Shown: positions 32,733 to 42,384 of the stretch, piece after piece
Layout of the letters: each line of letters starts with the position of its first letter
Position numbering within the stretch: the stretch's first letter is position 1
The notes under the pieces: generated by a model
Database searches by the model: none
The model's input: the letters and a program-made list of their open reading frames with translations, nothing else
What the model was told of the DNA's origin: nothing
Assembly: GCF_024462775.1 (NCBI RefSeq)
Contig: NZ_JANGCE010000026.1
Coordinates: forward strand, 1 to 56,179
Direction of reading: 5' to 3'
Source: Butyricicoccus faecihominis
Lineage (GTDB): Bacteria > Bacillota > Clostridia > Oscillospirales > Butyricicoccaceae
DNA length: 56,179 nt
Position numbers and translations under genes: made by a program

Positions 32733-34259
32733 ATGGTACAACAACTGGCCGCGCTGCTCGCGGCGCTTTCACTGGGGGCGGGCGCGTCTGTTCCGCTATC
32801 GGGCAACGCCGCGACGTTCGCGGCGCTTTTGGAGGAGACCAACGCGGCGCACGCCAAAATCGACGCGCCCCGCGCCGATCTCGACCGTTACCGCTACGAT
32901 TTCCAAAACGGTAAGCCGCTTTTCACACTGGAGGACGGCAAACGTATCCGCGCCTTTGACCAGAACAATCTGGATCTGCACGATCCGCTGCCGGCGGACG
33001 AGGCGCGGGCCGAGGTGGGCTGGGTGATGCGTCTGCTGCGTTCGCAATACGGCCTGTACACATGGTCGGGCGGGGACGCGGCGTTTGATAAGGCTGAAAA
33101 AGAAATACTGGCCGCGCTGCCGGAGACCGGAACGATCGCTCTTACAGACTATAAGGCGCTGATGATCCGGCACCTTTCCTTTATCGGCGACACACACTTT
33201 TCCTTTGACGGGCACAACTTCCAGCCGGACATACAGCTGTTTGCGGATGAGAGCCGCGCCTATTACCGCAAGAATGGCACGTTTTATATCGACGCGGCCT
33301 GTACGGACGCGGTGCGCGCGATAGACGGACAAGCGCCGGAGACGTATTTGAAGCGCGCCATTGGCCAGAACGGCGAGTTGACCTATTACCTATACCGGCT
33401 CGCGCCGCGCGCGGAAGCGCTGGAAATGAAGGTGGAGACCGCGGGGGGAACGTTTACGGCAAAGCTGCACCTTGCCATATCGCTCGATTCGCGCACCGCG
33501 CCGGAAGAAAACTACGTTTACAGCGTGCGGGGCGGCATTCCGTTTATGGAGCTGAACCGTACCGTGTTCGGTGAGGACGACCAGAGCGGTTGGTCCAACC
33601 AACACGACGAGGATGACAAGCAGGCGTTCCTCGCCTCCGCCGAAGCGATTAAGGAATACCCGGCGGCGGTGCTCGATTTATCGCACAACCCCGGCGGCAA
33701 CGGCGACCTGCCGCCTGAATGGTTCTACCGGTACACCGGCGAGCAAGCGCAGCCGAATTACTGCACGCTGCGCATCCGCGCGAGCGATACATGGCTGCGT
33801 TCCTGCTACGGCGCGGAAAACGAGGAGCAATGCGCGGAGATCCGCGCACAGACGGACGCTTACCATGCGGCGGGCGGCCTGCGCGTGGACGGCGACTACT
33901 ATGTCGGCGCGCCCGAGCCGCAGTTTTTGGAGCAGCCGGACCGCGTGCTGTTTGTGTTGACCGCGCGCCACACAGCCTCCGCGGCCGAAGCGTTTACCGA
34001 CCTGATGCACAACCTGCAAAACGTGGTGACGATTGGCGCGAATACCGGCGGCGTGCTGACAAACGGCGCGAATTACGGTATTTCGCTGCCCTATTCTGGT
34101 CTGTTTTTCCAGTTCGGCGAGTGCCTGTTTTACTGGGATCCCGCCTATTTTCAAGAGGGCGCGGGTATGACGCCGGACGTGTACCTGACGGGAGACCGGC
34201 TGAATGAACGGCTCGAGCTCTTTTTGACCCGGTACGCGGGCATGCAAAGCAAAAAATAG
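32733..34259 (+). CDS. Secreted S41-peptidase-like protein
   Basis: The 508-residue product begins with a hydrophobic signal-like segment (LAALLAALSLGAGASVPLSG). The C-terminal half has the tail-specific protease pattern: strand-turn AAVLDLSHNPGGNGDLP, then VLFVLTARHTASAAEAFTDL, where the Ser after TA is the likely nucleophile, and an end like the S41 fold (GGVLTNGANYGISLPYSG). No PDZ domain is evident, and the N-terminal half (about 30-290) is unique to me. It is probably an extracytoplasmic protease of unknown substrate or an inactive relative. A GAGAGGGG site lies six bases ahead. Confidence 0.7.
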   Translation: MVQQLAALLAALSLGAGASVPLSGNAATFAALLEETNAAHAKIDAPRADLDRYRYDFQNGKPLFTLEDGKRIRAFDQNNLDLHDPLPADEARAEVGWVMRLLRSQYGLYTWSGGDAAFDKAEKEILAALPETGTIALTDYKALMIRHLSFIGDTHFSFDGHNFQPDIQLFADESRAYYRKNGTFYIDAACTDAVRAIDGQAPETYLKRAIGQNGELTYYLYRLAPRAEALEMKVETAGGTFTAKLHLAISLDSRTAPEENYVYSVRGGIPFMELNRTVFGEDDQSGWSNQHDEDDKQAFLASAEAIKEYPAAVLDLSHNPGGNGDLPPEWFYRYTGEQAQPNYCTLRIRASDTWLRSCYGAENEEQCAEIRAQTDAYHAAGGLRVDGDYYVGAPEPQFLEQPDRVLFVLTARHTASAAEAFTDLMHNLQNVVTIGANTGGVLTNGANYGISLPYSGLFFQFGECLFYWDPAYFQEGAGMTPDVYLTGDRLNERLELFLTRYAGMQSKK

Positions 34260-34270
34260 AAAAGCTGAAG

Positions 34271-34304
34271 CGCGGCACAGAAAGCATTTCTTCTGTGCCG
34301 CGCT
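34271..34304. terminator. 13-bp convergent terminator
   Basis: GCGCGGCACAGAA pairs with TTCTGTGCCGCGC (34292-34304), followed by TTTTTTAG on plus and preceded by A-rich sequence for the minus strand. Confidence 0.9.
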
Positions 34305-34307
34305 TTT

Positions 34308-34574
34308 TTAGTGTATGTATTTGAGTCGCGTTTTGCCGTATTCGGTGACCTGATAGTGGATCAGCAGTTCCCCTTGGGGATCAAATTCGAGCTGGGCGGC
34401 CTTTAAAAAGCCAATGCCGAGGAAGGAATCGACGTAATCGTTCACCGTTTTAAGGGTGAAAAGCTTTTCGCCGCCGTATTCATCCGCGAGATCGTGGTAT
34501 ACGTCGGACACTGTGAACGGGTTGCCGAGCAGAATGGCGTATTGCAGAATACGCGTTTTCAGCGGTAATTTCAT
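34308..34574 (-). CDS. Small winged-helix-like protein
   Basis: The 88-residue protein looks like a single winged helix (LKTRILQYAILLGNPFTVSD, VYHDLADEYGGEKLFTLKTV, then a beta wing QGELLIHYQVTEYGKTRLKY). It may be a DNA-binding regulator or a protein-protein module. It is the last gene of the operon with the exporter and the mutase, 16 bases after the exporter, with a GGAAGGAG site. I do not recognise a named family. Confidence 0.6.
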   Translation of the reverse strand: MKLPLKTRILQYAILLGNPFTVSDVYHDLADEYGGEKLFTLKTVNDYVDSFLGIGFLKAAQLEFDPQGELLIHYQVTEYGKTRLKYIH

Positions 34575-34590
34575 CAGTCTTTCTCCTTCC

Positions 34591-35679
34591 TTACGACACG
34601 TCGCGCAGGTTGACCAGCTCGGACGGCTTGCAGATGATGAGGATCAGGCCGAGCACAACGATCACCGCGCCGGCCACGCCTAACGCATTGACCGAATAAG
34701 CCGCGACGCCAAGGGCCGCAAACAGGTAGCCGAAGGGGATGCTCCAGATCGGACGCGAGGAATCGACCGCGAGCGTGCGGGAGGGGCCGGCCTTGTTAAA
34801 CGCGGTGTACGCGCAGTTGTAGTTGATCGCGCCGAGCAGCCCAGTGATGACGACGAATAAAAGCAGAATGGGCGTGGTGAACACCATGCGCAGAATGCCG
34901 GTAAAGGCGGCCAGATTGCCGGTGGCGGCGGACAGGATGGTCATGGCGATCAGGCCGATTACGCCCGAGCCAAAGCAGCGGTAAAAGCCGCAGCCGACAT
35001 TTGGATCGATCATATCGCCCGCGTAGGTGGAGAACTGACCTTCAAGCGTAAAGCCGATGGGCGCCATCAGGGCGAGGATAAAGCCTAAAATAAAGTTGCT
35101 GCCGCCTTCGGAAAAGCCTGTCCAGCCCGAAACGATCACGCCCACGACCGTGATGCCGATGCCGAGATATACGCGCGCGCTGATATTTTCCTTAAGAAAG
35201 AACTTGCCGATGATCGCCGTGAGAATCGGCCCCAGACTGGTGACGACCGCGACCGTGGTGAGTCCGCAAAAGGGCGTGGCGGCCATCCAGCAGCCGGTGG
35301 CGAGCGGGCCCGCGAACGCGGCCGAGGCCAGCATCATCCACGATACCTTAAGGGAGATGGTGCGCTTATACTCGGTAAGACCTTTTCCGCGGGACGTGTT
35401 GTAGAGAAAGGTGAAAACACCGGCAAACAAGTCGCAAAGGCCAATCAGCGTGATGGAACAGAGTATGGAAACGATCACCTTGTCGGACAGGGTGGGGATG
35501 ATGGTCGAGGTGACCGAGTTGTTAAAAATGTTTTGCAGGATCGCGGTGATGGGCATCAAGATCGCAATCTTCATTCCGCTTGTCGCCATCCGGATCTTCT
35601 TTTGTGTATATGCTTGTTCGGGCGTCATTTGGGATGCCTGTTTGTATACTTCTTCCTGTGTCGGTTGAGACACTGTCAT
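34591..35679 (-). CDS. EamA/DMT-family transporter
   Basis: The 362-residue protein has about ten membrane helices as two EamA halves, after a polar N-terminus of about 35 residues. Signatures include LGPILTAIIGKFFLKENISARVYLGIG at the end of the first half and PIWSIPFGYLFAALGV in the second. The family moves small metabolites, often exporting amino acids. Placed directly downstream of the B12-dependent mutase-like gene (39 bases), it may carry a substrate or product of that pathway. Confidence 0.8.
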   Translation of the reverse strand: MTVSQPTQEEVYKQASQMTPEQAYTQKKIRMATSGMKIAILMPITAILQNIFNNSVTSTIIPTLSDKVIVSILCSITLIGLCDLFAGVFTFLYNTSRGKGLTEYKRTISLKVSWMMLASAAFAGPLATGCWMAATPFCGLTTVAVVTSLGPILTAIIGKFFLKENISARVYLGIGITVVGVIVSGWTGFSEGGSNFILGFILALMAPIGFTLEGQFSTYAGDMIDPNVGCGFYRCFGSGVIGLIAMTILSAATGNLAAFTGILRMVFTTPILLLFVVITGLLGAINYNCAYTAFNKAGPSRTLAVDSSRPIWSIPFGYLFAALGVAAYSVNALGVAGAVIVVLGLILIICKPSELVNLRDVS

Positions 35680-35718
35680 GGTGGTTTCCCCTTTCTATGA
35701 TACTGCTGAGGACAGGGA

Positions 35719-37476
35719 TCAATGCTCTAAAATGAAGCTGACCTGCTCGCAGAAATCGTTGGTGCCGCAAACGCCGGTGTCGCGCACCAGATCCTGCACA
35801 TCGACCGGCAGCTCGTTCCCGGGCAGCAGCGCGTTGAGCATGCCGCCCATCAGGATACGGTATTTTTTGCCGCGCTCCTTTGCAAGCGCGGTGATCGACT
35901 GCGCGTAGGACAAGCATTGGCCGCAGTGCGAGCTAACGCAGATGATATCGGTGCCTTCCTCATCCGCCAGATCGAGCACGGCGGCGGGCTCCATATCGAC
36001 GCCGCCGTTGACCGGCTCGGCGTGTATTTCGCGGTATACCTCGGTGATGAGCATTAGACCGTAGCTGTGGCCGTCGGCCGATACGCAGACGATCTTTTGG
36101 CCGTTTAAACGAATGCCCTTTTCCTTTAGCTCGGCGACGATCTCGTCCTTCATCTCCATGGTCTGCTGGCCGAGCTGGCTCGGGAAGTAGGGATGGAACG
36201 AACCGGTCTCCTCGATACTGGGGTGGAAGCTCTGTTCAAATTTAGTCGGGCTAAAGCGCTTGAGCATCATGATCATTTGCAGCGGATCCTCGGTGTCGAC
36301 GCCTGCCTCGCGGAAGGCGTTCATCACATTTTCGTAAAATTTGGCGCCCTTTTCGATCATCTTATCGCACATTTGCTCGATGGGGGTGAAATCCATCAGC
36401 GGCAGCCATTCCTTTGCCTTGTATTCGGCGCGCATACCGGCCGCGGCGATGTCGAGCAGTTCGTCGAGCGAGGGGGTGCGCAGCCGCTCGGTAACGGCGG
36501 TAGGACTGATGATGACCGGCAGGTTATATTTCAGGTTGAACAGCGTTTGTATGAGCGCCTCTTGCACGCCGGTACCGAAGTTGGCGTTGACGTCGTGGTC
36601 GAGCTGATCGACCGTGCCGCCGTTGTAGTAGACGACGCCCGGATGATCGGGGGTGGAAAACAGCTTGTGTATGGCAAGGGCGAACGCCATGCGGGGCTGC
36701 ACCTCGGTCAGCAGACCGCCGTAGCTGACGGAAAACAGGGTGCCGCACAGCTCGGTGGCGATGTAGTGCTCGACCATCATGTAGCCGACCCAAGAGACAA
36801 CGTCCAGAAAGTAGCCGGGGATGCCGTCCTCCGGGTAGGTGACAACGTCGATATCCAGATCCTTTTTGGTGGACAGGATGCCGAGCGAGCGGACCATGTC
36901 GGAAAAGCGGTTCACTTCCTCGTGGTAGCCGGTGTACTCCCAGATTAGCGTGGAAAAACAGCCCAAACGGTCGGTGCCCGCTTCCAGCGCGTTGATGGTC
37001 GTTTGCAGGGACGCGGGACAAGCCAAATGAAAATCCTGCCACGCGACCTGAATGGGCGCGGCGTCGGTATGCGCTTTCCAGTCGGCGGGATCAAACATTT
37101 CGTAGCTGGTCTGCTTCGGGAACGTGTCCCAGTATTCATGGGGCAGGCCGACGATCTGCGACGGGATGGACTGAATGCCCGAGATTTCCATGCCCTCGTC
37201 CGCATTTCGCTGGTTGAAAGCGTCAATCGCGCGGATCGCGTTCAATTCGTCTTCCAACGTGGCGAGACCGATCAGCAGCTGCCAAGTCTGCTTGCCCTCC
37301 GCCAGACGCTTCTTGCGGTATTCCAGATAAGTTTTACAGCCGTGCTTTTGCAGGAAGGGGGTGCGGGGGACGTTGATGGTGGGGCCCATTTCCCTGCCTT
37401 CCTTGAGCAGCTCGCGGCCGTCGGGAAAGTTTTCCGGGATCAGACTTTTGATATATTCACGCAGCTGTTCGTCCAT
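35719..37476 (-). CDS. B12-binding glutamate-mutase-like fusion enzyme
   Basis: The 585-residue protein joins a large N-terminal barrel resembling the epsilon (MutE/GlmE) chain of glutamate mutase to a C-terminal cobalamin-binding domain, normally a separate small subunit (MutS/GlmS). The C-terminal half has the base-off motif DGHSYGL (D-x-H-x-x-G), a following SSHCGQC segment and MGGML, as in B12 domains. Glutamate mutase converts L-glutamate and 3-methylaspartate into each other. The fusion and the divergent barrel make a related acid the possible substrate. Start ATG 37476 has GGAGG eight bases ahead. Its operon continues with the exporter and the winged-helix gene. Confidence 0.78.
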   Translation of the reverse strand: MDEQLREYIKSLIPENFPDGRELLKEGREMGPTINVPRTPFLQKHGCKTYLEYRKKRLAEGKQTWQLLIGLATLEDELNAIRAIDAFNQRNADEGMEISGIQSIPSQIVGLPHEYWDTFPKQTSYEMFDPADWKAHTDAAPIQVAWQDFHLACPASLQTTINALEAGTDRLGCFSTLIWEYTGYHEEVNRFSDMVRSLGILSTKKDLDIDVVTYPEDGIPGYFLDVVSWVGYMMVEHYIATELCGTLFSVSYGGLLTEVQPRMAFALAIHKLFSTPDHPGVVYYNGGTVDQLDHDVNANFGTGVQEALIQTLFNLKYNLPVIISPTAVTERLRTPSLDELLDIAAAGMRAEYKAKEWLPLMDFTPIEQMCDKMIEKGAKFYENVMNAFREAGVDTEDPLQMIMMLKRFSPTKFEQSFHPSIEETGSFHPYFPSQLGQQTMEMKDEIVAELKEKGIRLNGQKIVCVSADGHSYGLMLITEVYREIHAEPVNGGVDMEPAAVLDLADEEGTDIICVSSHCGQCLSYAQSITALAKERGKKYRILMGGMLNALLPGNELPVDVQDLVRDTGVCGTNDFCEQVSFILEH

Positions 37477-37673
37477 ATTGGCACTCCTCCTTATATCTAT
37501 GTGGATGGTGAAGTTTATGAAAGTATTATTTTTAATATAAAAATAATAGAGGGAAAGCAGCCCGCCGTCAATCGACAAAAGCAATAGGATTCCGTATGTA
37601 ATTTCGTAAGAATGAACGAAATTTCAAGCAATGGCGATGGACGGCGGGCAGAAAACGCAAAAACAAGTATTTT

Positions 37674-38930
37674 TTAGAAAACGCCGCGGCCCTGACGAGC
37701 CTCCACGACGCGCTTGACCGAGATCAGGTAAGCGCCGGTGCGCAGCGTGGTATCGCGCTGCTCGGCGATCTCCCACACGGCTTCAAACGCGGTATCCATA
37801 ATGTTTTTCAGTTCGCTGTTTACGCGTTCTTCGCTCCAGCACAGCTCCTGAATATTCTGCACCCACTCGAAGTAGGAAACGACCACGCCGCCGGCGTTGG
37901 CAAGAATATCGGGGACCAGCTTGATGCCGCGCGCTTGCAGGATATCGTCGGCTTCCAGCGTGGTCGGGCCGTTGGCGGCTTCGACAACATACTTGGTCTT
38001 GATGCGCTCGGCGTTCTCGCCGTTGATCTGGTTTTCGAGCGCGGCGGGAACCAGTACGGTGGTGTCCAGCTCCAGCAGCTCGGCGTTGGAGATATGGTTG
38101 ATGCCGGGCGCGTCGAAATCCTTTAAAAGGTTTTTGCCGCCGGACAGGTAAGCGAGGATGCCGGGGATATCCAGACCGTTCGGATCGTACACGCCGCCCG
38201 AAACATCGGAAACGGCAATGATCTTCATGCCCTGACGGTGCAGCAGCTTCGCGGTGATGGAGCCCACGTTGCCCATGCCCTGCACGACCACGCTGGTGCC
38301 TTCAATCGGGCGGTTTTCCTTTTTCAGCAGGTTGTTGATCGTGAACATGACGCCGCGGCCGGTCGCTTCGTTTCGGCCCAGAATGCCGCCAAGGCCGATC
38401 GGCTTGCCGGTGACCACGCCCAGCACGCTGTGCCCCTTGAGCATCGAATAAGTATCCATCATCCACGCCATGACGTGCGCGTTGCTGCCCACATCGGGCG
38501 CCGGGATATCCTGCTCCGGCCCGATCAGCGGGGCGATGGCCGCCGTGTATTTGCTGGTGAGGGCGTGCAGCTCGCGTTCGCTCATGCCCGACGGGTCGCA
38601 GATGATGCCGCCCTTGCCGCCGCCGTAGGGGATGTTGACAACGGCGCATTTGAACGTCATCCAAGCGGCGAGAGCCTTGACCTCGTCATGGTTGACGCCG
38701 GGATGGAAGCGCACGCCGCCCTTGGCCGGTCCGCGCGCGGTGGAGTGCTGTACGCGGAAGCCCTCAAATACCTTGAGCGAGCCGTCGTCCATCACAACGG
38801 GCATGGATACCTGAAGTTCGCGCTCCGGATATTTCAGGATGGCGTACTCTTTTTCTTTGTAGCCGAGCATCGAAGCGGCGTGGTCGACGACTTTGAGTAC
38901 ATTGTCGTAAGGGTTGTATTGCTGTTTCAT
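37674..38930 (-). CDS. gdhA: Glutamate dehydrogenase
   Basis: The 418-residue hexameric-type enzyme oxidises L-glutamate to 2-oxoglutarate and ammonia, or runs in reverse. Motifs are GGVRFHPGVNHDEVKALAAW (glutamate site), PYGGGKGGIICDP (catalytic Lys) and the NAD-binding VVVQGMGNVGSITAKLLHRQG. Length and lack of an N-terminal extension match the NAD-linked clostridial form. Start ATG 38930 is preferred because AAAGGAAG lies eight bases ahead; ATG 38951 has none. Its place in the cluster couples the amino acid pathway to 2-oxoglutarate. Confidence 0.95.
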   Translation of the reverse strand: MKQQYNPYDNVLKVVDHAASMLGYKEKEYAILKYPERELQVSMPVVMDDGSLKVFEGFRVQHSTARGPAKGGVRFHPGVNHDEVKALAAWMTFKCAVVNIPYGGGKGGIICDPSGMSERELHALTSKYTAAIAPLIGPEQDIPAPDVGSNAHVMAWMMDTYSMLKGHSVLGVVTGKPIGLGGILGRNEATGRGVMFTINNLLKKENRPIEGTSVVVQGMGNVGSITAKLLHRQGMKIIAVSDVSGGVYDPNGLDIPGILAYLSGGKNLLKDFDAPGINHISNAELLELDTTVLVPAALENQINGENAERIKTKYVVEAANGPTTLEADDILQARGIKLVPDILANAGGVVVSYFEWVQNIQELCWSEERVNSELKNIMDTAFEAVWEIAEQRDTTLRTGAYLISVKRVVEARQGRGVF

Positions 38931-39104
38931 TGCGTTTCTTCCTTTCTGCATTTAGAAAATGGCGGTGTTTGGTTCGGTCGCGCATGCGGGCGGTGCGAGT
39001 AAATTTACGACTTATTTCAAACGTTGTATATATTATATTTTACAATGACTTTTTTAAAAGTCAATACTTAAATTAAATATTTATTTAAGTATTAAAATAG
39101 AAGC

Positions 39105-41081
39105 CTACGAGTGAACGTTATTTCGCGCGGTCAGGTGGGAAACGGCGGTGATGATCACGCGGCGTTCGACAAAACGCGTTTGTCCGGTATAGCGGTCGGC
39201 GACCTCCACGTCCTCGACGCGGTCGGTCAGATCAAAGAAGGCGCCGGGCAGGTAAGCGGCGGCTTGCTCCGCGCCCAGCCGGCGCGCGCAATCAGTGGCC
39301 TGATCCAGCGTGGGCTCGCTGAGACGCTTTTGGGAGCCGAACACGGTATAGGTTTTGGTGATAGGGTCGGGCCGGATCAATATTTCGACCTGCTCGGTGG
39401 CCTGCCCTACCGCGGCGCCCACGGCGTTCGCGACCTCCGCGTAGGGCGGCACGATGACGCGGGTGCCCAGCGTTTCGGCCAGCGTGCCGACCCACGCCCC
39501 GGTGGGCGCGCCGATGGCGACGACCGGCTTTTTCAAATAATAGTGGCCGCCAAGCACGGGGCTTTTGTCGTTCAGGAAAATCCGGTTGACGAAATAATCC
39601 GCCGCTTCGCTGGAGCTGGCGTCAAAATCCTGCCGGTCAAAGTATAGGCCGCTCTGGATGCAGGCGCAGCCCAGCAAGCGGTGGATGGTGGCGCGCACCC
39701 GCTCGGCGCATTCGCCAAAGCGGATGGAAAGCTGATCGGCCATGATTTGCAGGACGAGCCGCGCGGCTTCGGCGTCCCACTCGACATACGCGCCGGTGGC
39801 GTGCAGAACATCGGTGGGCGAAAGGGCGATGCGGGAAACGTAGCCCGCCGCGAGCAGACGCTCCAGCGCGGAGATAAGGCTCGGCACCCCGATCTGCTTT
39901 TGCAGCACATAGAGCGTGTGGGGCGACCGGTCGAGCGTGCGCACGATCTGGCGTTCCAACTCGCTTAGCTCATTCTCTTCCGCGTAGCGCGCAAGCATGA
40001 AGGCTTCGATCTCATTGCGCCAAAAGTTCAGATAGGGCCGGTCCTCTTGCCCATAGATGTCTTGCAGCTCCCGCAGCAGATCGGGGAACCATGTGGCGGC
40101 GACGCAGTAAGGAATGACCTTTTGCGGCCCGACCGACACGCGGCGTTCACTGTCTAAATACACGCGGCTGTCGCCGCCAAGGCCGATGGTATAGACCTCG
40201 GCTGCGCGAATCTGGGTAAACCAGCCGCCGACCTTGGCGCCGTCGTTATTCATAAGCATGCGGCCTTCTTCCACATTGGCAAGATCGGTTGTCGTGCCGC
40301 CCATGTCCAGAACAATGGGGTTCGTTTCGCCGGATAGGAACACGCCGCCGATGATACTGGCCGCGGGACCGGAAAGGATGGTCTCGATGGGCTTATCCCG
40401 CGCGCATTCGGCGGTCATGAGCGTACCGTCGCCCCGGACGATCATAAGCGGCGCTTCAATCTGGTGGCCAAGCATGACCTGCCGGACCGAATCGATCAGC
40501 TCGCAAAGCAGGGGGATGAGGCGGGCGTTCAGCGTGGCGGTTACCGTACGGTCGTAAAAGCCGAGCGAACCGGTCAGATCGTGCGCGCAGACAACGGGAA
40601 CGCCAAGCCTTTGCTGGATGCGCTGCTTGACATAGATCTCATGCTCCGGATTGCGCACACTGGCGTAGCCGGAGACCGCCAGCGCGTCGACCTCGCCGCG
40701 AAAGCTCTCGATCGCCTCGTCCACCTCGTTTGGATCGATGTTTTCACGCATGCGCCCCCGAATATCCGGTTTGCCCCGGATAACGCGATAGCGGGACGAA
40801 GGCATTTTGCCCTCCGGCCTGCCGCCGATTAAAATGAGGCCTTCCTTGCAGCCGCGCCCCTCGACGATGGCGTTGGTCGCCAGCGTGGTGGACAGGCAGA
40901 CGAGGGATACGCCCTCCAGCTGGTCCGGGCGGAAGGCATGGATGCAGTTATTGATGCACAAGCGCAGGTTGCGGTGCGTGGTGAGCGTTTTGGTCTTACA
41001 CAGTATTTCACGGGTACCGGCTGCGACGATAACGCCGTCGGTATAGGTGCCGCCGGTATCGATGCCCAATATCTTACGCAT
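39105..41081 (-). CDS. HyuA-family (hydantoinase/oxoprolinase) ASKHA ATPase-like protein
   Basis: The 658-residue protein begins ILGIDTGGTYTDGVI (phosphate-1 motif) and carries IVLDMGGTTTDLANVEEG (phosphate-2 type), AKVGGWFTQI and ETLGTRVIVPPYAEVANAVG. This is the pattern of Hydant_A_N plus Hydantoinase_A. The family includes ATP-dependent hydantoinases, 5-oxoprolinase and acetone carboxylase subunits, and is related to the GlmL/MutL reactivases of glutamate mutase. No HyuB partner is adjacent. Beside a B12 mutase, either a hydantoin or cyclic amide step or a reactivase-like role is possible. A GGAGG site lies five bases ahead. Operator-like sequence lies at 41104-41131. Confidence 0.78.
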   Translation of the reverse strand: MRKILGIDTGGTYTDGVIVAAGTREILCKTKTLTTHRNLRLCINNCIHAFRPDQLEGVSLVCLSTTLATNAIVEGRGCKEGLILIGGRPEGKMPSSRYRVIRGKPDIRGRMRENIDPNEVDEAIESFRGEVDALAVSGYASVRNPEHEIYVKQRIQQRLGVPVVCAHDLTGSLGFYDRTVTATLNARLIPLLCELIDSVRQVMLGHQIEAPLMIVRGDGTLMTAECARDKPIETILSGPAASIIGGVFLSGETNPIVLDMGGTTTDLANVEEGRMLMNNDGAKVGGWFTQIRAAEVYTIGLGGDSRVYLDSERRVSVGPQKVIPYCVAATWFPDLLRELQDIYGQEDRPYLNFWRNEIEAFMLARYAEENELSELERQIVRTLDRSPHTLYVLQKQIGVPSLISALERLLAAGYVSRIALSPTDVLHATGAYVEWDAEAARLVLQIMADQLSIRFGECAERVRATIHRLLGCACIQSGLYFDRQDFDASSSEAADYFVNRIFLNDKSPVLGGHYYLKKPVVAIGAPTGAWVGTLAETLGTRVIVPPYAEVANAVGAAVGQATEQVEILIRPDPITKTYTVFGSQKRLSEPTLDQATDCARRLGAEQAAAYLPGAFFDLTDRVEDVEVADRYTGQTRFVERRVIITAVSHLTARNNVHS

Positions 41082-41103
41082 ATGAAACCTCCTATATAAT
41101 TTA

Positions 41104-41131
41104 GAATTATTTTAAATAGTAAAATAAGTAG
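41104..41131. promoter_or_regulatory. Putative ROK operator upstream of HyuA-like gene
   Basis: TTATTTTAAATAGTAAAATA (from 41107) and its imperfect inverted half lie just before the gene. It matches other AT-rich motifs of the form TATTAAAATAAGTG near 44361 and 42373 (plus strand) and 44249 and 42230 (minus strand). Confidence 0.4.
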
Positions 41132-41165
41132 ATAAAACCGCTGCCGGTTTTGTGGATTGCTCCGC

Positions 41166-42185
41166 TCATATCAGAGTGGGGAAGAGCACATGGTCGAGCG
41201 TGAGGCGGACCAACCCTTCAGCGTAGTTATCAAAGATATTGTTATCGATGCGCAGCTCGGGCACGTTGTGGGCGGGAATGAACTGGCGGCAATAGCCGCA
41301 AATATCCGGCAGGTCGGTTTCCGCGAGCGCTTCGCCCATGATAACGATGCGGGGCGGGTTGATCGTGCACACGACCGTGGTTACGATTTGCGCGGCAAAG
41401 CGGCAGAACGCCCCGCGCTCTCGCGGCAGAGCGGCCTGATCGGCCGAGGAAAAGCCGAAGGCGCGGGCGATATAGCTCACTTCGCCGGAAAACATCGTCC
41501 AGCCCTTGTGCAGGCGGCCCCCAATGATGAAGCCGCCGCCGACAAAGGAGTTTTCCTGCGTGGGAAAATACAGGGCTGCAAAATCGTCCTGCGGGCAATC
41601 GAGCTCCTGATAGAGGCAATAGGTGATGATATTCATATCGTTTTCCACGACGACGGCAACGTCGTGCTTGGCGCGGATGCGCGATGCGAAGTCCACGCCC
41701 TCCAAAGCGGCGATGTCGCATTGGGTAATGCAGCCGGACTGCGCGTGGCCGGGGATACCGAGGCCGACCGTGCGGATGAGCGGGTCCTGCACGATACAGG
41801 TGGTGACCAGCGCTTCGAGCAGCTCGGCGCTGACGGAGGCGATCGGCTGGCTTTCCCGCTGGATGATTCGGCCGAGCGCGTCGGCGATGATGTATTCCAC
41901 GGCATCCGTACCGTTTTTCATGGTGGTGCAGATGGCGAGGGTATGCAGGTGATCGGGGTTATAGGCAAATATATCGGCTGGGCGGCCGATGCTGACGCCG
42001 GTCTGGTCGATCTTGGCGATCTCGCCGCTGATCAGCATTTCGTTCAAGGCGGTGCTGGTGGTCGCCATGCTCAGTTCGGTCTCGCGCGCGATCTCTGTTT
42101 TGGTGCAGGTCTCGTGGCGCTGGATCGCGCTGCGGATGCGCTCTAAATTACGCTCACGGATGTCGATAGCGGTGTTGATAGTCAT
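41166..42185 (-). CDS. ROK-family transcriptional regulator
   Basis: The 339-residue protein has an N-terminal helix-turn-helix (about 15-60: TKTEIARETELSMATTSTAL) and a ROK-type ASKHA domain (GLGIPGHA, VVVENDMNIITYCLYQE, GGGFIIGGRLHKG). The usual ROK zinc motif CxCGxxGC is absent and the sugar-kinase catalytic residues are not convincing. It is probably a ligand-controlled repressor, not a kinase. The neighbouring genes make an organic acid or amino acid ligand more likely than a sugar. A GGGAGG site precedes ATG 42185, and an AT-rich operator-like segment lies at 42225-42260. Confidence 0.85.
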   Translation of the reverse strand: MTINTAIDIRERNLERIRSAIQRHETCTKTEIARETELSMATTSTALNEMLISGEIAKIDQTGVSIGRPADIFAYNPDHLHTLAICTTMKNGTDAVEYIIADALGRIIQRESQPIASVSAELLEALVTTCIVQDPLIRTVGLGIPGHAQSGCITQCDIAALEGVDFASRIRAKHDVAVVVENDMNIITYCLYQELDCPQDDFAALYFPTQENSFVGGGFIIGGRLHKGWTMFSGEVSYIARAFGFSSADQAALPRERGAFCRFAAQIVTTVVCTINPPRIVIMGEALAETDLPDICGYCRQFIPAHNVPELRIDNNIFDNYAEGLVRLTLDHVLFPTLI

Positions 42186-42384
42186 GGGTTAACCTCCCGA
42201 ACCGCGCATTTCGGCACGGCAATATATTTTGCAATTTATTTTAAGTATTTTTTATTTATATTTTATCCTAAAAGCACCCTTTTGTAAAGCGAAATGAACA
42301 GTGTGGCGGTGACAAAATGTGTTTGTAAATTTTATAAAAAAAAAGCCTTGCTATTTATTGATATATAATATAAACTATTAGAAT

